In this document: in pieces, positions 47,585 through 58,689 of the stretch
How the letters are laid out: the number at the start of each line of letters is the position of its first letter
How positions within the stretch are numbered: the stretch's first letter is position 1
Origin: Chionoecetes opilio
Lineage: Eukaryota > Arthropoda > Malacostraca > Decapoda > Majidae
Direction of reading: 5' to 3'
Assembly: GCA_016584305.1 (NCBI GenBank)
Contig: JACEEZ010020495.1
Coordinates: 405,001 to 469,000, forward strand
DNA: 64,000 nt
Notes under the pieces: model-generated
Seen by the model: the letters and a program-made list of their open reading frames with translations, nothing else
What the model was told of the DNA's origin: nothing
Databases searched by the model: none
Program-made: the position numbers and the translations under genes

Positions 47585-47914
47585 CTATGCCCATAGCACA
47601 TGTAGGCAGTGAGCTCCAGGGGGGGGAATAATGGCCCGGGAGGCTCACTCGAGGGCTGTGATGGTTGGCCTAGCCCTGGTGGCGCAGGCAGGATTTTATA
47701 GTGACGCTTGTGTTTAGGGGCTCATGCCGCCCGTGTCCTCCCATGCATTTCACAGTCGAAGGTAGAGTTAATGGACGGGGCATGGGGGTGTTCTTAGGCC
47801 ACTCGAGGGTTTGCAAAAAGATTTCAAGTGGATTTATGGGTCTCACCCCGGGATCGAACTCGGGTCTTCGAGAACGCCACTCGGTGACGCTAACCACTCT
47901 GCTACCGCCTCACC
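47585..47914 (-). mobile_element. tRNA-derived SINE inside D
   Basis: Minus strand, same family as 5018-5356, with GCGGTAGCAGAGTGGTTAGC near 47907 and GAGTTCGATCCCGGGGTGAG. The tail adjoins the (CA)n and poly-T tracts. Confidence 0.85.
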
Positions 47915-48593
47915 TAAACTGCATCTCATGATTTTCACTCGGCATATCATGCCTTACAACCTCTTCTGTGAACATGTAAACAGAACAGTTGGCAAAAAAT
48001 AATGTATCTCGGCATATTGATGTTATAACTGCAATCTCTTCGCTTACACTCGCATATCGTCAGTCGGCATAAAAGTCGTATTTTGTCCTTTTGATCTTTT
48101 CCTGCAAGCTCAGGCTCTTCAATTTCTTTCCCCTTCCCTGCTGGAGACACCCTTGCGTGATGGAGCTGACATCTTGAAATACAGTACTGTATGATGTAAT
48201 CCCAAAACACGTAAAATAGGTGGCAAAGTAAAGCAAAGGGCGGGAACCAGCGGGGTAGGCTGTCAGCTGCGAGCCGTGTTTATGTCGTCAAAGCACCGTC
48301 TTGGATACGAATTCCGTTTTTTGTCGAAATTGAAAAGGATTGGTTTCTGCTTCAAAAACACAACAAGCTTGGTAGGAGCCGAAATAATAATCAATGCAAA
48401 ACATTGCAAACAATATCACAGAGTAGTATAAACAAAATTTCAGCAAGTGTATTGGATTGGGTTTCGTAATCCCAAGACGGTGCTTGGACGACAAAAACAC
48501 GGCTCAGCCTACGCACTGGTTCCTGATCTTTGCTTAATTTGCCACCTATTTTTACGTGTTTTGGGATTACATCATACAGTACTGTATATCAAG

Positions 48594-48765
48594 ATGTCAG
48601 CTCCATCACGCAAGAGTGTCTCCAGCAGGAAGGGAATGAAATTGAAGAGCCTGAGCCTGCAGGAAAAAGGGTTTAAAGTGCTGGCAAGGATGGTGCAGTG
48701 CGTACATGTTGTGCTATTTGTGGCTGAGTTTGATATCAAATCCAGCACATTCTACCCGTTCATTG
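48594..48765 (+). pseudogene. Tigger-type transposase N-terminus remnant
   Basis: The frame starts MSAPSRKSVSSRKG, then SLSLQEKGFKVLARM and FDIKSSTFYPFIG. This layout (basic start, an LxxQEK-type helix, then F-x-I-K-x-S-T) matches the CENP-B/Tigger helix-turn-helix at the transposase N-terminus, with a frame disturbance between the two halves. The inverted arm at about 48174 encodes the same start on the minus strand. No DDE domain follows; poly-T begins soon after. Confidence is moderate because the match is short. Confidence 0.5.
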
Positions 48766-48801
48766 GTAAGTGTAGTTTTTATGCTTTTACATACTGTATT
48801 T

Positions 48802-48871
<70 letters not shown>

Positions 48872-49185
48872 AACCCCATTCAAGGAGGACATTGAATAAT
48901 CGGCCTTTGAATAACTCGGAAAGGGGCCAGAGCCCCTTCGTCCCGGGTTTATAAGGGTTTTACGCTCAGCGGACGTAAAAGCCCGCGGTGAGGAGTTGAA
49001 AATTGGGGTTCCGGTGAGTAAAACTGAGTAGGAAAAAACGTCCGGGGGGTGGGTAATGGCCTCGGATGTTGCTTCCCGATTTTTCCCAGTTCCCGGCCCA
49101 GTGCTCCCCCCTATTAGTGGGGGAAAAACGAGGGTTTGTTTTTATATATATAAAATATATATATATATATTTATATATAATAAAA

Positions 49186-49826
49186 TTATAAGTCAGCGCC
49201 ATTGATATTGGCGCAAAGAATTTTTTGCCTCGCAAAGCGGCGTAGCCTACATAAATTTTAAAAAACCATCCGAAGGACCCTCAGTTTTTTTTCTTTTTAA
49301 TTCCTTTGCCTGAGCGGGTTTCAAGGCCCACTTGGCGCGGTAGCATTTTCAGGCCCTCTGAGAGGTCAAAGGGCCTTTTTCCTGTCCTCTTTTTTTGTAG
49401 CGGCGGTTTAGTTTCTCCCGCTCGCCTTGCATTTTTTGTCCCCTGGACATTTCTCAAGGAAACCGGTGAGGCGGAGATTTTTTTATTGTCTTTTCCCGCA
49501 AGAATCAGGGAACTAATCTGCGATCGTTCTTTGGCAAACCTTTCCCGTCCCATTGTCCCAACGAGGCACAAAATAAAGCCAGTCAAGGACAAAAAAAAAA
49601 CTGACGCATCACAAAAAAAAAGTGTGATCCTTCACTCTCAATGCCCAACTGCTAATGCTTTTTAAACTTTGGGGAGTAGCTCAAAGGGCAACGTCTTTGC
49701 TACATCTCGCGCGCCAATATCATTGACGGATTTGAACCAATGTTTTGGGGGGTTTTGTTCCCCGCCCCTAGTATTGGCGCAGCATGTTTTGCCCCAAAAA
49801 ACCAAAGGCGCTGACTTATATGTTAT
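49186..49826. mobile_element. Possible TIR element (TATAAGTCAGCGCC ends)
   Basis: TATAAGTCAGCGCC near 49187 has its complement GGCGCTGACTTATA at 49812-49826. Interior frames lack motifs. The base quality of this region is doubtful. Confidence 0.4.
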
Positions 49827-49829
49827 GTT

Positions 49830-50262
49830 AAAGTTTTTTATTATATATAAAAATATATATATATATATTATATATAATTATAATATATATTATATTAAAT
49901 TTACCCACACCCCCCCATCTATTCCCCCACCTCACCCATCACCCCCCCCCATTCACTCACCCTCACCCCACACCCATTACCATACCCCACCCTTACTCAC
50001 CCCTTACCCATCACCCCACATTAAGGTTTTCCCCAAAATTTTCGCAACCCATTTTTTTTCAATTCTCGCAAAAGGCTGCTAAAAAAAAAAGGAAAAAAAA
50101 AATGATCGGATCATTCAAAATGGCTTAAAACCTTTCCCCCGGGCGACCGGTTCCAAAATGGCCACATTGGGGTTCCGCCACAGGGGGGGGCCCTATCCGG
50201 CGACAAACCACACACCACACACTTTTGTTAATTTTTATTATTATTATTATATATTTTAATTT

Positions 50263-50293
<31 letters not shown>

Positions 50294-50640
50294 AAAAAAA
50301 AAAATGGGGAAAATTAAGAAAAAAAAAAAAGAGAGAGAAGGGGAGAGAAGAGAGAGAGAGGAGAGTATTAATTATATATTTATATATTATTATAACATAT
50401 ATATAAAATTTTTATATATATATAGATATTATATATATAAAATTAATATATTTTATTTATAATATTATATTATATAAAATATATATATATATATATAAAT
50501 ATATATAAAATATATAAAATTATTATAAAATATATATAATATAATATATTATTATATAATATATATATATATATATAAAATTATATATATTATATATTAT
50601 ATATATATATTATATATATATATTTAGGGTGTCCAAGATC
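49830..50640. repeat. AT-rich and CACCC-rich low-complexity sequence
   Basis: Degenerate TA/TTA tracts, a C-rich stretch with CACCC motifs (49905-50025), a GAGA run (50328-50365) and imperfect TATATA blocks. No gene seen. Confidence 0.8.
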
Positions 50641-50809
50641 ATAGAGGGAAAAAAATGAGACTTTTTTTTTTCATTTGCTCGTTTTTTACTTCTGTTTACA
50701 CATGCATAAGAAGAGTTCCTGTGAAATTAAATGAAATTCGGAGAATATTTAGGGGTCGCGACAACAAACTTTTTCTAAAACTTTCAAAAACAAAGAAAAA
50801 ACTCAAAAC

Positions 50810-53040
50810 ATCCCACTTTTTAGAATGAAACTTTAAAAAAACCCAAAACAGACATTTTCATTGTTTCCTTTCAGAAACCCCTTCTTTTGAAGGTCCTCCT
50901 TCTTTTCCCGCCCCAAAAAGTTCCGATGGGGGGGGAAAAACGGGAGGAGATACTTTCCGTGCGTGTTCGGGACCCGGACCCTAGGGGATGCCCCGCTCCC
51001 GGGACGTTGACCACCGGAGGCCAAGTGCCCTTTTCCGACACCCTTGAATGGGTCGTCCTCCTCCCACAATCCCAGTCCCTGCAGGAAGCCCTCGTCCCTC
51101 GATTTTTCTAAAAAGAAGGCCCGGTCTTCTTAGTGACGAAGGCGAGAGGGAGTCCATCGTCATTTTTTTTTCCCTCCAATCGTTGAGTTCCTTCTTCGAG
51201 GCGGGTTTGCCAAAATGCCTTGACCATCTGCTTCTTCTCCCCACATAAATCCTTGAGTCAAAAAGGCCAGCCCCCGCTTTTTCCCTCGGAAAACGTACAA
51301 GGGGCGTCGCGGGGCTTGTTCGCTGCCTTGGCAACGGTTTGGTCAGGGTATGTTTTAGGATCTCGAGAAGAGCACTTCGTTCAACGGAGCTTTCACAGAG
51401 ATCGGTGCCTCATCCCTTTTTTTCTTGCAGTACCCCAGAGCAACAAAAGGGGGGCCACTCTTTCCACCCGGCCTTTCTCGACCTTCGGGGAAGCGGGGTT
51501 TCAGCATCTAAAGCTTGAGGCAGTAGAGGGCCCTTTGGGCCCATCCACCGGGTTTGAGGAGACCCCAGGACGGCGGAAGGGTTTTGGTGGACCTTCACCC
51601 CCCGAGGAAAAAAGGTAGGAGAGACAGAAGTTCTTCATAGTCCTCCCCGGGAGGTTTCTTCGACATCAAGCCTCCTTTGGGGGGGGGGGCCAATGGTTTT
51701 CAGCTTGCTGGCAGTGTATTGTAGCAAAAAACTCACGAGGTCCCGGGTTTCCACCGTCTCTCTCGAGGGAAACCACGAAGGACCTCGATCACGGGTCGTT
51801 TTAAGATTCCCAAAGTAGGACCAAGGAAGAGCGAGGTGGCTTCGAAGACATCCTGAGGGTCACCCCCGGACATGGTGGCGGGAGGCAACCAAAGAAAACT
51901 TCGTCTGAGTTTTGCTCAAACCGAATGCAAACACCTTTCACCCGCCGGTTCGAAGCCGGGGTGTCGAAACAGAAGGCGATGATCTTGTCCCTGACGGGCC
52001 CGCTTCGTCCACCTCCTTTAAGCATGCAGCCCCCGTTTTTGCCAGTCGAATCCGAGCTTGCCCGGGGCCCAAGAAGGAACTCGGCATCACTTCCCCTTGG
52101 GAGGACGGCAATGCAGTCCTCCGTATCGCCAGAGAGGGACGGGAGGAGTTTTTCCCCCCCAATGCAGGGGCCAACCTCCAGGATCTCCTGGTTCCCAGTT
52201 CCCGGATCTTCTCGGCGGCTTGCTTTCCCCCCCAATTCGTGTCGTGGACCTGCTCTTCGAGACCGCCATACTCCCAAGTCCTTCCAAAAAATTTAGCGGG
52301 GAGCTGCAAACGTTGACGTGTTGCCGCACCGCAACTTCCTCGATCCCAAGTTGAAAGAGGTTTAAATCCTCACGGAGATCGATGGCACTGTTTTTAGTTT
52401 TTTCCTCTGGCTTGGATCCCCCAGCCGGGGGATGATGTCGTCGAAACAGGACTGCTGCCTGCTATGCTTTGGCTTGTGTTTCCGCCCTTTCAGTAGCCCG
52501 GCAATTGCTGTCTTTACGTTCCCGGAGCCGCTTGAGTCGAGTTCCCCGCTCGACCTTCTTCTCCACCTTTCTTCTCCACCTTCTTCGCTGTCACAAGGGG
52601 CAAATTTCCCGCCATGGATGATTCCCCCCTACCCCTAGGAACTCCTTGTCCTCGCCTTCACGTCTGCCCGTTTTGGGGAGAGGAGGATTGGGGGGTCGAA
52701 GATTTCTTGGAGATCTCCTTTTAAAATTCCTCATTCAACGTGTTTTTGGCCTGTCTTTGTTCTGTTTTTCTTGATGTCATTGTACGCCTTTACCAGCTTT
52801 TGACACTTCGTGCCGGGTGTATTACTTAGTTTTCGGAATCCCGGGGCCGACCCGAAGGGGGAGAACTCCTCCCCCACCGCCTTTCCTGCTCCCGCTGCCT
52901 TTCCCCCCTCTCCGGTGGTGGTGTAGTAGCGGAGGGGACCTGCTCCTTCGATGGTAGCCGGGTCCGGTATTTTTACGATTTGGGGCCTTGCGATCGCCAA
53001 AGATTTCTAGCGGCTCTTTTGCCATGTTATAACCTGAAAG
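50810..53040 (-). pseudogene. Shredded transposase-like gene
   Basis: Minus strand, starting near MAKEPLEIFGDRK at 53025. Frame switches occur many times. Readable pieces include FSPFGSAPGFRKLSNTPGTK and KLVKAYNDIKKN (52.85-52.75 kb), and then RDKIIAFCFDTPASNRRVKG, VCIRFEQN at 52.0-51.9 kb. The last pieces recall a family of transposase-like proteins common in invertebrate genomes with a Cys-Phe-Asp-Thr-x-x-Ser-Asn signature; I cannot name it securely. Runs of repeated G, C, A and T suggest sequence errors as well as true decay. Confidence 0.35.
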
Positions 53041-53204
53041 TTAAACCCCTTTTTGGGACCCCTAAATATTACTCATTGCCCAAAATTTCAACCAATACTG
53101 TTTTATATGAAAACCGGAAAACACACGAGCGGAAAAAATTTAAAACTTTTGCATTTTGGGACACCCAAAAATATATATACCTTCCCACTCTCCCCTAGGG
53201 CAAA

Positions 53205-53295
53205 CAACACCTCCCCCATTACCAAGGGGGGGGAAAAAAAACTACCCCTCTCACTAGTTGAGAGGGTGGATGGTGGATAATTTCCACAACAGATA
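53205..53295 (-). mobile_element. BEL/Pao LTR start, fragment
   Basis: On the minus strand TGTGGAAATTATCCACC is followed by CACCCTCTCAACTAGTGAGAGG, similar to the LTR starts at 10682 and 59989. The continuation is too altered to follow. Confidence 0.55.
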
Positions 53296-53332
53296 TGGAG
53301 ACAGGACCATACAAGTATAGTTCAGGCCTCGG

Positions 53333-53425
53333 ACGTATGGTACAGTGGTAAAGTCCATTTGTGTCACTTGGCGCAGTCAGGTTTGAGTTTCGCTCACAGC
53401 TCAAAATATTTTTTCTTGGAAATAG
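53333..53425 (+). mobile_element. Second tRNA-like SINE head
   Basis: TGGTACAGTGGTAAAGTCC resembles an A box and CAGGTTTGAGTTTC a B box, spaced as in a tRNA. The sequence differs from the main SINE family. The body may extend to about 53560. Confidence 0.4.
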
Positions 53426-53559
53426 AGGCAGTTACTGTCCCTTTGAGCAAGCCAGTAGGGTGTGTGGTGTGTGAGGTCCCAGTTTTACCTAAAGATTGGT
53501 CTCTATAAATGCTAAGCTCTTTGCTGCAGGCTAATAGCTGACAATTGCCTGTCCAGCAC

Positions 53560-54236
53560 ATGATCAGTCTGTGGGTGAGTTACACACACACACACATGTT
53601 TATTACATACATAGAGCGAAGCAAAGAATCATACACTAACATATTTCAATGCATGGATATACAACAATGTCAGTCCTTTCTCTTCAAGGGCTATGAAATT
53701 ACTATGGACTTGCAATACCGAATCCTTCACATAGGACAAAAGAAGGAAGATTTGGGACAATTGCAGCCTGTGAGGAAGTTTAATGAAGCAGGCTTATGGG
53801 TCGTCAAGAAACTAATACATGTTTTATTTTTTTTAGCACGGGTACTTGATCTGCTGTAGCTTTATCTAAACCTATATGGCCAGCAGAAGAAGAAGGCTAC
53901 TAAATGCCACTGAGGGACTAAGTTTATCTATTCTGTAATGTAGTAGTAATGCTGGAAATGCATGGCAGGGGATGTCATGAATTGGATGTGGTGATGTAGA
54001 GAAAATGCTAAACATGAGCATGAGCACCTTGTCAAGGTGGAACAACACTGCTAACTAGCAGCCTCATGAGCCTTTGTCATCATCACTCTTATTCCCTCTA
54101 AGACATATCTCCCTTGCCTGCCTCCCAAGATATTTTGTGTAGCATCTTCCACTTTTTCAATTAATTCCTATATTTCCATCTTTCATTAATTAATTTGCAT
54201 GAAAATCAGTCACCATAATCGCATAATGGTCTAGTT
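53560..54236. other. Non-coding sequence
   Basis: A short (CA)n at 53583-53595 and a 104-codon frame (53545-53859) without recognised motifs. No supported gene. Confidence 0.4.
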
Positions 54237-54938
54237 CAGTGGTTCTTAACCTTTTCAGAGGCGCCGAACCCTAACAAAAACCTCTGCACACAGGCCAAAC
54301 CCCTCAAATGTGGGAAGAAAAAAATATTAATACACAAATGAAAGAAAAATTGCTTCACAATTCATGAGTATATTTGCATATTTAGAAAAATATATTTCAT
54401 TTTTATTAATATCAAAATTAAAGAACAATTACCTAAAAATGTTTCATGAGTTAGTTACTATATTTGGATAATAATAAGAATAAATTCCATTAAAATTTAT
54501 ACAAAAATAGAAGAAAAATTGCTTCCAAATTCAAGAGTATATTTGGATAACAAGAAGAATAAATTCCATTTTAGTTGTTACAAAAATAAAAAATAAAATG
54601 TTTCAAAATCCAAGGGCATATTTGGATAATAATATAAATAAGTATTTTAATTAAAAATATTTAAAAAAAATGCTTCTAAATTCTAGAGTATATGTGGATC
54701 ATAAGAAGAAGGAAGGACGGACTCAGAAGGGGGAGAGATGGGCGAGGACACACACATACCTTTTACTCCACCGCGCTGCTTGAATTTATGTTAATTTCGC
54801 GTATAATTTACTCTAGTGAATAATCCGGCATTACAATAGTAGCAAAATTTCAATGTGTTTCGGAGGGCCTCCGCCGAACCCCTGGGACTGGCTCACCAAA
54901 ATCCTGGGGTTCGATCGAACCCAGGTTAAGAACCACTG
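54237..54938. mobile_element. hAT-type non-autonomous element
   Basis: The ends are CAGTGGTTCTTAACCTTTTC and AGGTTAAGAACCACTG, flanked by an exact 8-bp duplication GTCTAGTT (54229-54236 and 54939-54946), as hAT elements make. 702 bp; the interior is AT-rich with related blocks ending TATTTGGATAA, and no transposase. Confidence 0.9.
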
Positions 54939-54946
54939 GTCTAGTT

Positions 54947-55206
54947 GATAGTTGTAGGGTGATGAGAACTTTTCCTGTTACAATTGAACTGATTTGAATG
55001 CATTCTTCGTAAATAATATCATTCTTAAGTATTTCAAAGCATTTTATCAGTTTTAAGATGTATTTTTCCAAACCTTTAAAGTTAAGCTTTAAAGCCCTCA
55101 AAGCTTACTACGGTGAGACATCTCAGAAGGTGCCTTTCCTCACTTTCTGCCTCTATAAAGCAAATGTAGCAGGAACCAAATCAACAAACCACTGACTTGC
55201 TACCAT
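54947..55206. other. Non-coding spacer
   Basis: Continuation of the sequence around the hAT target. No gene seen. Confidence 0.4.
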
Positions 55207-55573
55207 GAATATAAGAAAATAAGAACATACGAAAATTAGGAAGCTACAAAAGGCCGTGAGGCCTACTCGAGGTAGTTCCTGTTACTTAATTCTACCTACA
55301 TCCACCTCTCTTCCGTATCCATGAATTTATCCAGACCCCTTTTAAAGACCCCTATAGACTCCGCATTGACCACCTGATGACTGAATCCATTCCAATCATT
55401 TACCACCCTATTTGTGAACCGGTTTCTCCCTATTTCCTTTTTAAATCTACGCTTTTCCAGCTTGAATCCACTACTTCTTGTTCTACCCTGGTTACTAGCC
55501 GTAAAAACTTAGCCTACATTGTCTTTATTGTATCCCTTTAACCACTTAAAAACTTCTATCAGATCGCCCCTAA

Positions 55574-57870
55574 CTAATCGCCTCTCAAGTGAGTGTAATT
55601 TAATAGCTTCAATCTCTTCTTATAACTAAAGTTACGAATCCCATGAATAATTTTGGTCATCCTTCTTTGGACTGATTCTAACAAGGCTATATCCATCTTG
55701 TAATATGGAGACCAAAACTGAACCGCATAGTCTAGGTGAGGTCTGACTAGTGCCAAATAAAGCTTTAGAATAACCTCAGCACTTCTACTTTTAACACTCC
55801 TGGTAATGAATCCTAACACCCTGTTAGCTCGATTTCTAGCCTCAATACATTGATTCTCAGGACGGAGGTCTGTGGCTATCCACACTCCCAGATCTTTCTC
55901 ACCTTCTGATCTTTTCAGCGATACATCGCGTATAGTGTACCTATTACCAGGATTTTTTCTACCAACATTCATTACGCTACACTTATCAATATTAAATTCC
56001 ATCTGCCATCTATCTACCCACTCATTTAATTTATCTAAATCTCCTTGTAATATACATTTACATCAGACTGTGATCTAATAATCCTACCTACCTTAGTATC
56101 ATCCGCAAACTTGCTGATATCACTACTAATCTCACTATCTAAGTCGTTGATGTACATCAAAATAGTAATGGACCCAAAACAGACCCTTGTGGAACCCCAC
56201 TTGTCACCTGCCCCCATTCAGATTTAGAACCATTAATTGTAACCCTTTGTTGCCTATCACTTAGCCAAGCTCTAATCCAACGAAGAGCCTTCCCATCTAT
56301 TCCATGAGCCTTAACCTTAATTAAGAGTCTACCGTGTGGCACCTTATCGAATGCCTTACTGAAATCCAGGTATACTATATCATAATCCTCATCATCATCT
56401 GCCGTTTCATAAACTTTACTATAAAAACTCAATAAATTAGTGAGACATGATATACCTTTGATGAACCCATGTTGTGAATCATTTACCAAACTATGCTTTT
56501 CTAGATGCTCTCTAATGTTTTTTGCAATAACAGATTCCAATAATTTACCTACCACTGACGTCAGGCTAACGGGTCCATAATTTGATATAAATCCTCTATC
56601 TCCCTTCTTAACCCGTAAACTGCGGATACCTGTGTGAAAATATCTCTGTGTACGCGGGACTCTTGCCAGAATTCTTATAGTCGCTAAACAAACTTGAATG
56701 TGTATCAATGTATTCGCCATATATTTGTGCAACTGCTAAAAATATTTTTTTTTGCTAAAGTCTTGTGGTTATTCTATGATTGTACTTGCAAGATGAAGAG
56801 CGTTGAGGTTTATGGAATCCATGGTACAGCTCGTTCACAGAAAACAGGCCGCAAGGGTCTTCCTCTCTAATCTCTCTGCCCACGATAGGGAGAGACCTGT
56901 CAGCACCTTCACCTTCCATGCTGGTCACTGGGTCACTGAGCCTATGTGTGACCCCTGGGTCATTCTCAGGTAAATTAGAGTTGCCAGATTTCACCGGCCG
57001 AAAAATTAGCCCAACTTTTTGAATTTGGCGGCCGCCCAATTGGGCATACGTACTCGCGTTTTCTTCGTGAGTGACCAAATGGGCATAGCCGCGCTTTACG
57101 GGTTAAATATGGGAACTACATCTCCCTTCCTCCACATTAACGGCACTTCCTGTATATCAACCGATTTCCTAAAAATATGCACTAGTGCCTCACTAACAAC
57201 CTTTTTGCATTCTTTAAATACTCTGGGATAAACTTCATCTGGTCCTGGTGACTTAAAATTCTTCATTCTGTCTATACCTTCTTCTACCATTTCCCTAGTT
57301 ATCACAATATCTTGGAGTTTCTCATTATCGCTTCCTTTAAACATCTGTTCACCATCAGGTACCTTCTGTTTATCCTCCTGAGTAAAAACACTTAAGAAAT
57401 AATTATTTAAAATTTTACACATATCCTCTGCCGTGCTTCCAATCTCTCCCTGCTCATTTTTTAATGGCCCCACTAATTCCCTAGTCTTTGTTTTATAAAC
57501 CTGAAATAATACCTTAGGGTCGTTCTTTGCCTGTCCAGCGACCTTAATCTCATAATTGTTCTTAGCTACTCTTGTTAATCTCTTCACGGTCCTCGCCATC
57601 ACGTTATACTGTTCTTTGCTCACCTGTCCAGCCGTGAACATACATGTTTCTTTTTACTCCAATGTTGTGTTTTAAATTCGTGTTCATCCATTTTGGGTCG
57701 TTCTTCCTTGATTTTATCGCCCTATAATGAATATTCTTTTTCTGTCCTGCAATTATATTCCTTACAAATAATGTATAATCCTCGTTCGCCCCGACCTCAC
57801 TAACACCTGCCTCCATACTGGCCTCAGACCACTCCTTCCCCTCCATCCTACACGCCGAGTTAATCCCCAC
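55574..57870 (-). pseudogene. CR1-like reverse transcriptase, split
   Basis: From 5' to 3': a linker region (DYTLFVRNIIAGQKKN, YEIKVAGQAKNDPK), FKSPGPDEVYPRVFKECK, MWRKGDVVPIF, then the MITE, then KKGDRGFISNYGPVSLTS, HGFIKGISCLTNLLSFY, VYLDFSKAFDKVPHGRL (first catalytic Asp), SGVPQGSVLGPLLF, FADDTKVGR (catalytic pair) and the thumb EFNIDKCSVMNVGR to YKKRLKLLNYTHL. Frameshifts near 56200, 56030 and 57620 break it. Removing the insertion joins PIF to KKGD in one frame, so the MITE came after RT was already typed as this family. Confidence 0.85.
56612..57102. mobile_element. piggyBac-like MITE (TTAA)
   Basis: 491 bp between TTAA at 56608-56611 and TTAA at 57103-57106. The ends CCCGTAAACTGCGGATA and TAGCCGCGCTTTACGGG are inverted-complement related. 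TTAA duplication and CCC starts are characteristic of piggyBac. No transposase. Confidence 0.85.
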
Positions 57871-57949
57871 CAGGTGTCTCCTTAATCCTGCATAACTGGC
57901 CTTTCTGAAGTCAGGTACTCTTTGCTTATCAACACTTCAATTTCCTATT

Positions 57950-58678
57950 TCCTATTTTAAGCACAACCTGATTTCACAATGATCACTGTTCCCTAGCATA
58001 CCTCCAACATACACCTCTGTAACTAAATATTCCCTGTTTGTCAGTAATAAATCTAGAATATTATATCCTCTAGTAGGCTCCTTGATTGCTTGCCTTAGAA
58101 AGTTATCCTGAACTATATCTAACAATTCCCTTGCGTCATTGTCTCCTATAACCCATTGTCTCCCAGTCTATGTTCCTAAGATTAAAATCTCCTACCATAA
58201 TCGATTATATCTGCAAGCCTTGTTTATTCCTTGCCATATAGGAGCTGAATCCTCTTCACATAAGTTTGGAGGCCTGTACACTACACCCTAAACCATTTTC
58301 TCTGTTCCATCCGTAACCTCTATCCAAATAGACTCTTATGCTATCATCTGTTTTTATAACATTATTAACACAACACTGCAATGTATCTCTTGCATAAAGC
58401 AAAACTCCACCACCTCGCCTGCCTAACATGTCCTTGTGAAATAACTTATACCTAGCTATTTCAACCTCTGGATCAAATACCTTTCCTGACATATCCAACC
58501 ATGTTTTTGTTAATGCTATTATATCAAAATCCTCCACACTATTTATTCCTTTCAGGAAATCTATGTTGCTTAAAATACTCCTACAGTTTGTATAGTAAGC
58601 CTTCAGGCAACTCCTCTTCTTTTTGTCCATTTTCCCTTTATTTTCAACTAACCCCTCCTCTCTCTTCTTACGAATCAC
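57950..58678 (-). pseudogene. CR1-like AP endonuclease
   Basis: It begins KAYYTNCRSILSNIDFLK, then FDIIALTKTWLD (catalytic Glu replaced by Lys), RRGGGVLLYARD, and beyond a frame break the final NSDHCEI-type strand near 57980. The replaced Glu suggests loss of nicking activity. Confidence 0.7.
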
Positions 58679-58689
58679 TTTAGTTCCCT

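Larger units (their letters stand above)
47393..48963. mobile_element. Pogo/Tigger element D with transposase remnant
   Basis: The left end is CAGTAAAACCCTTATAACTC after TA; the right end is TTTATAAGGGTTTTAC, with the last few bases lost. It contains poly-T (47462-47517), (CA)n (47532-47590), a SINE (47585-47914), and two long inverted internal arms (about 48060-48330 and 48440-48690), each with the start of a transposase-like frame. A poly-T run lies at 48808-48867. Confidence 0.75.

Noticed and set aside
48447..48869. Full 140-codon frame as a protein
   Set aside because: Only the part from 48594 to about 48765 resembles a transposase start; the end is poly-Phe from poly(T).
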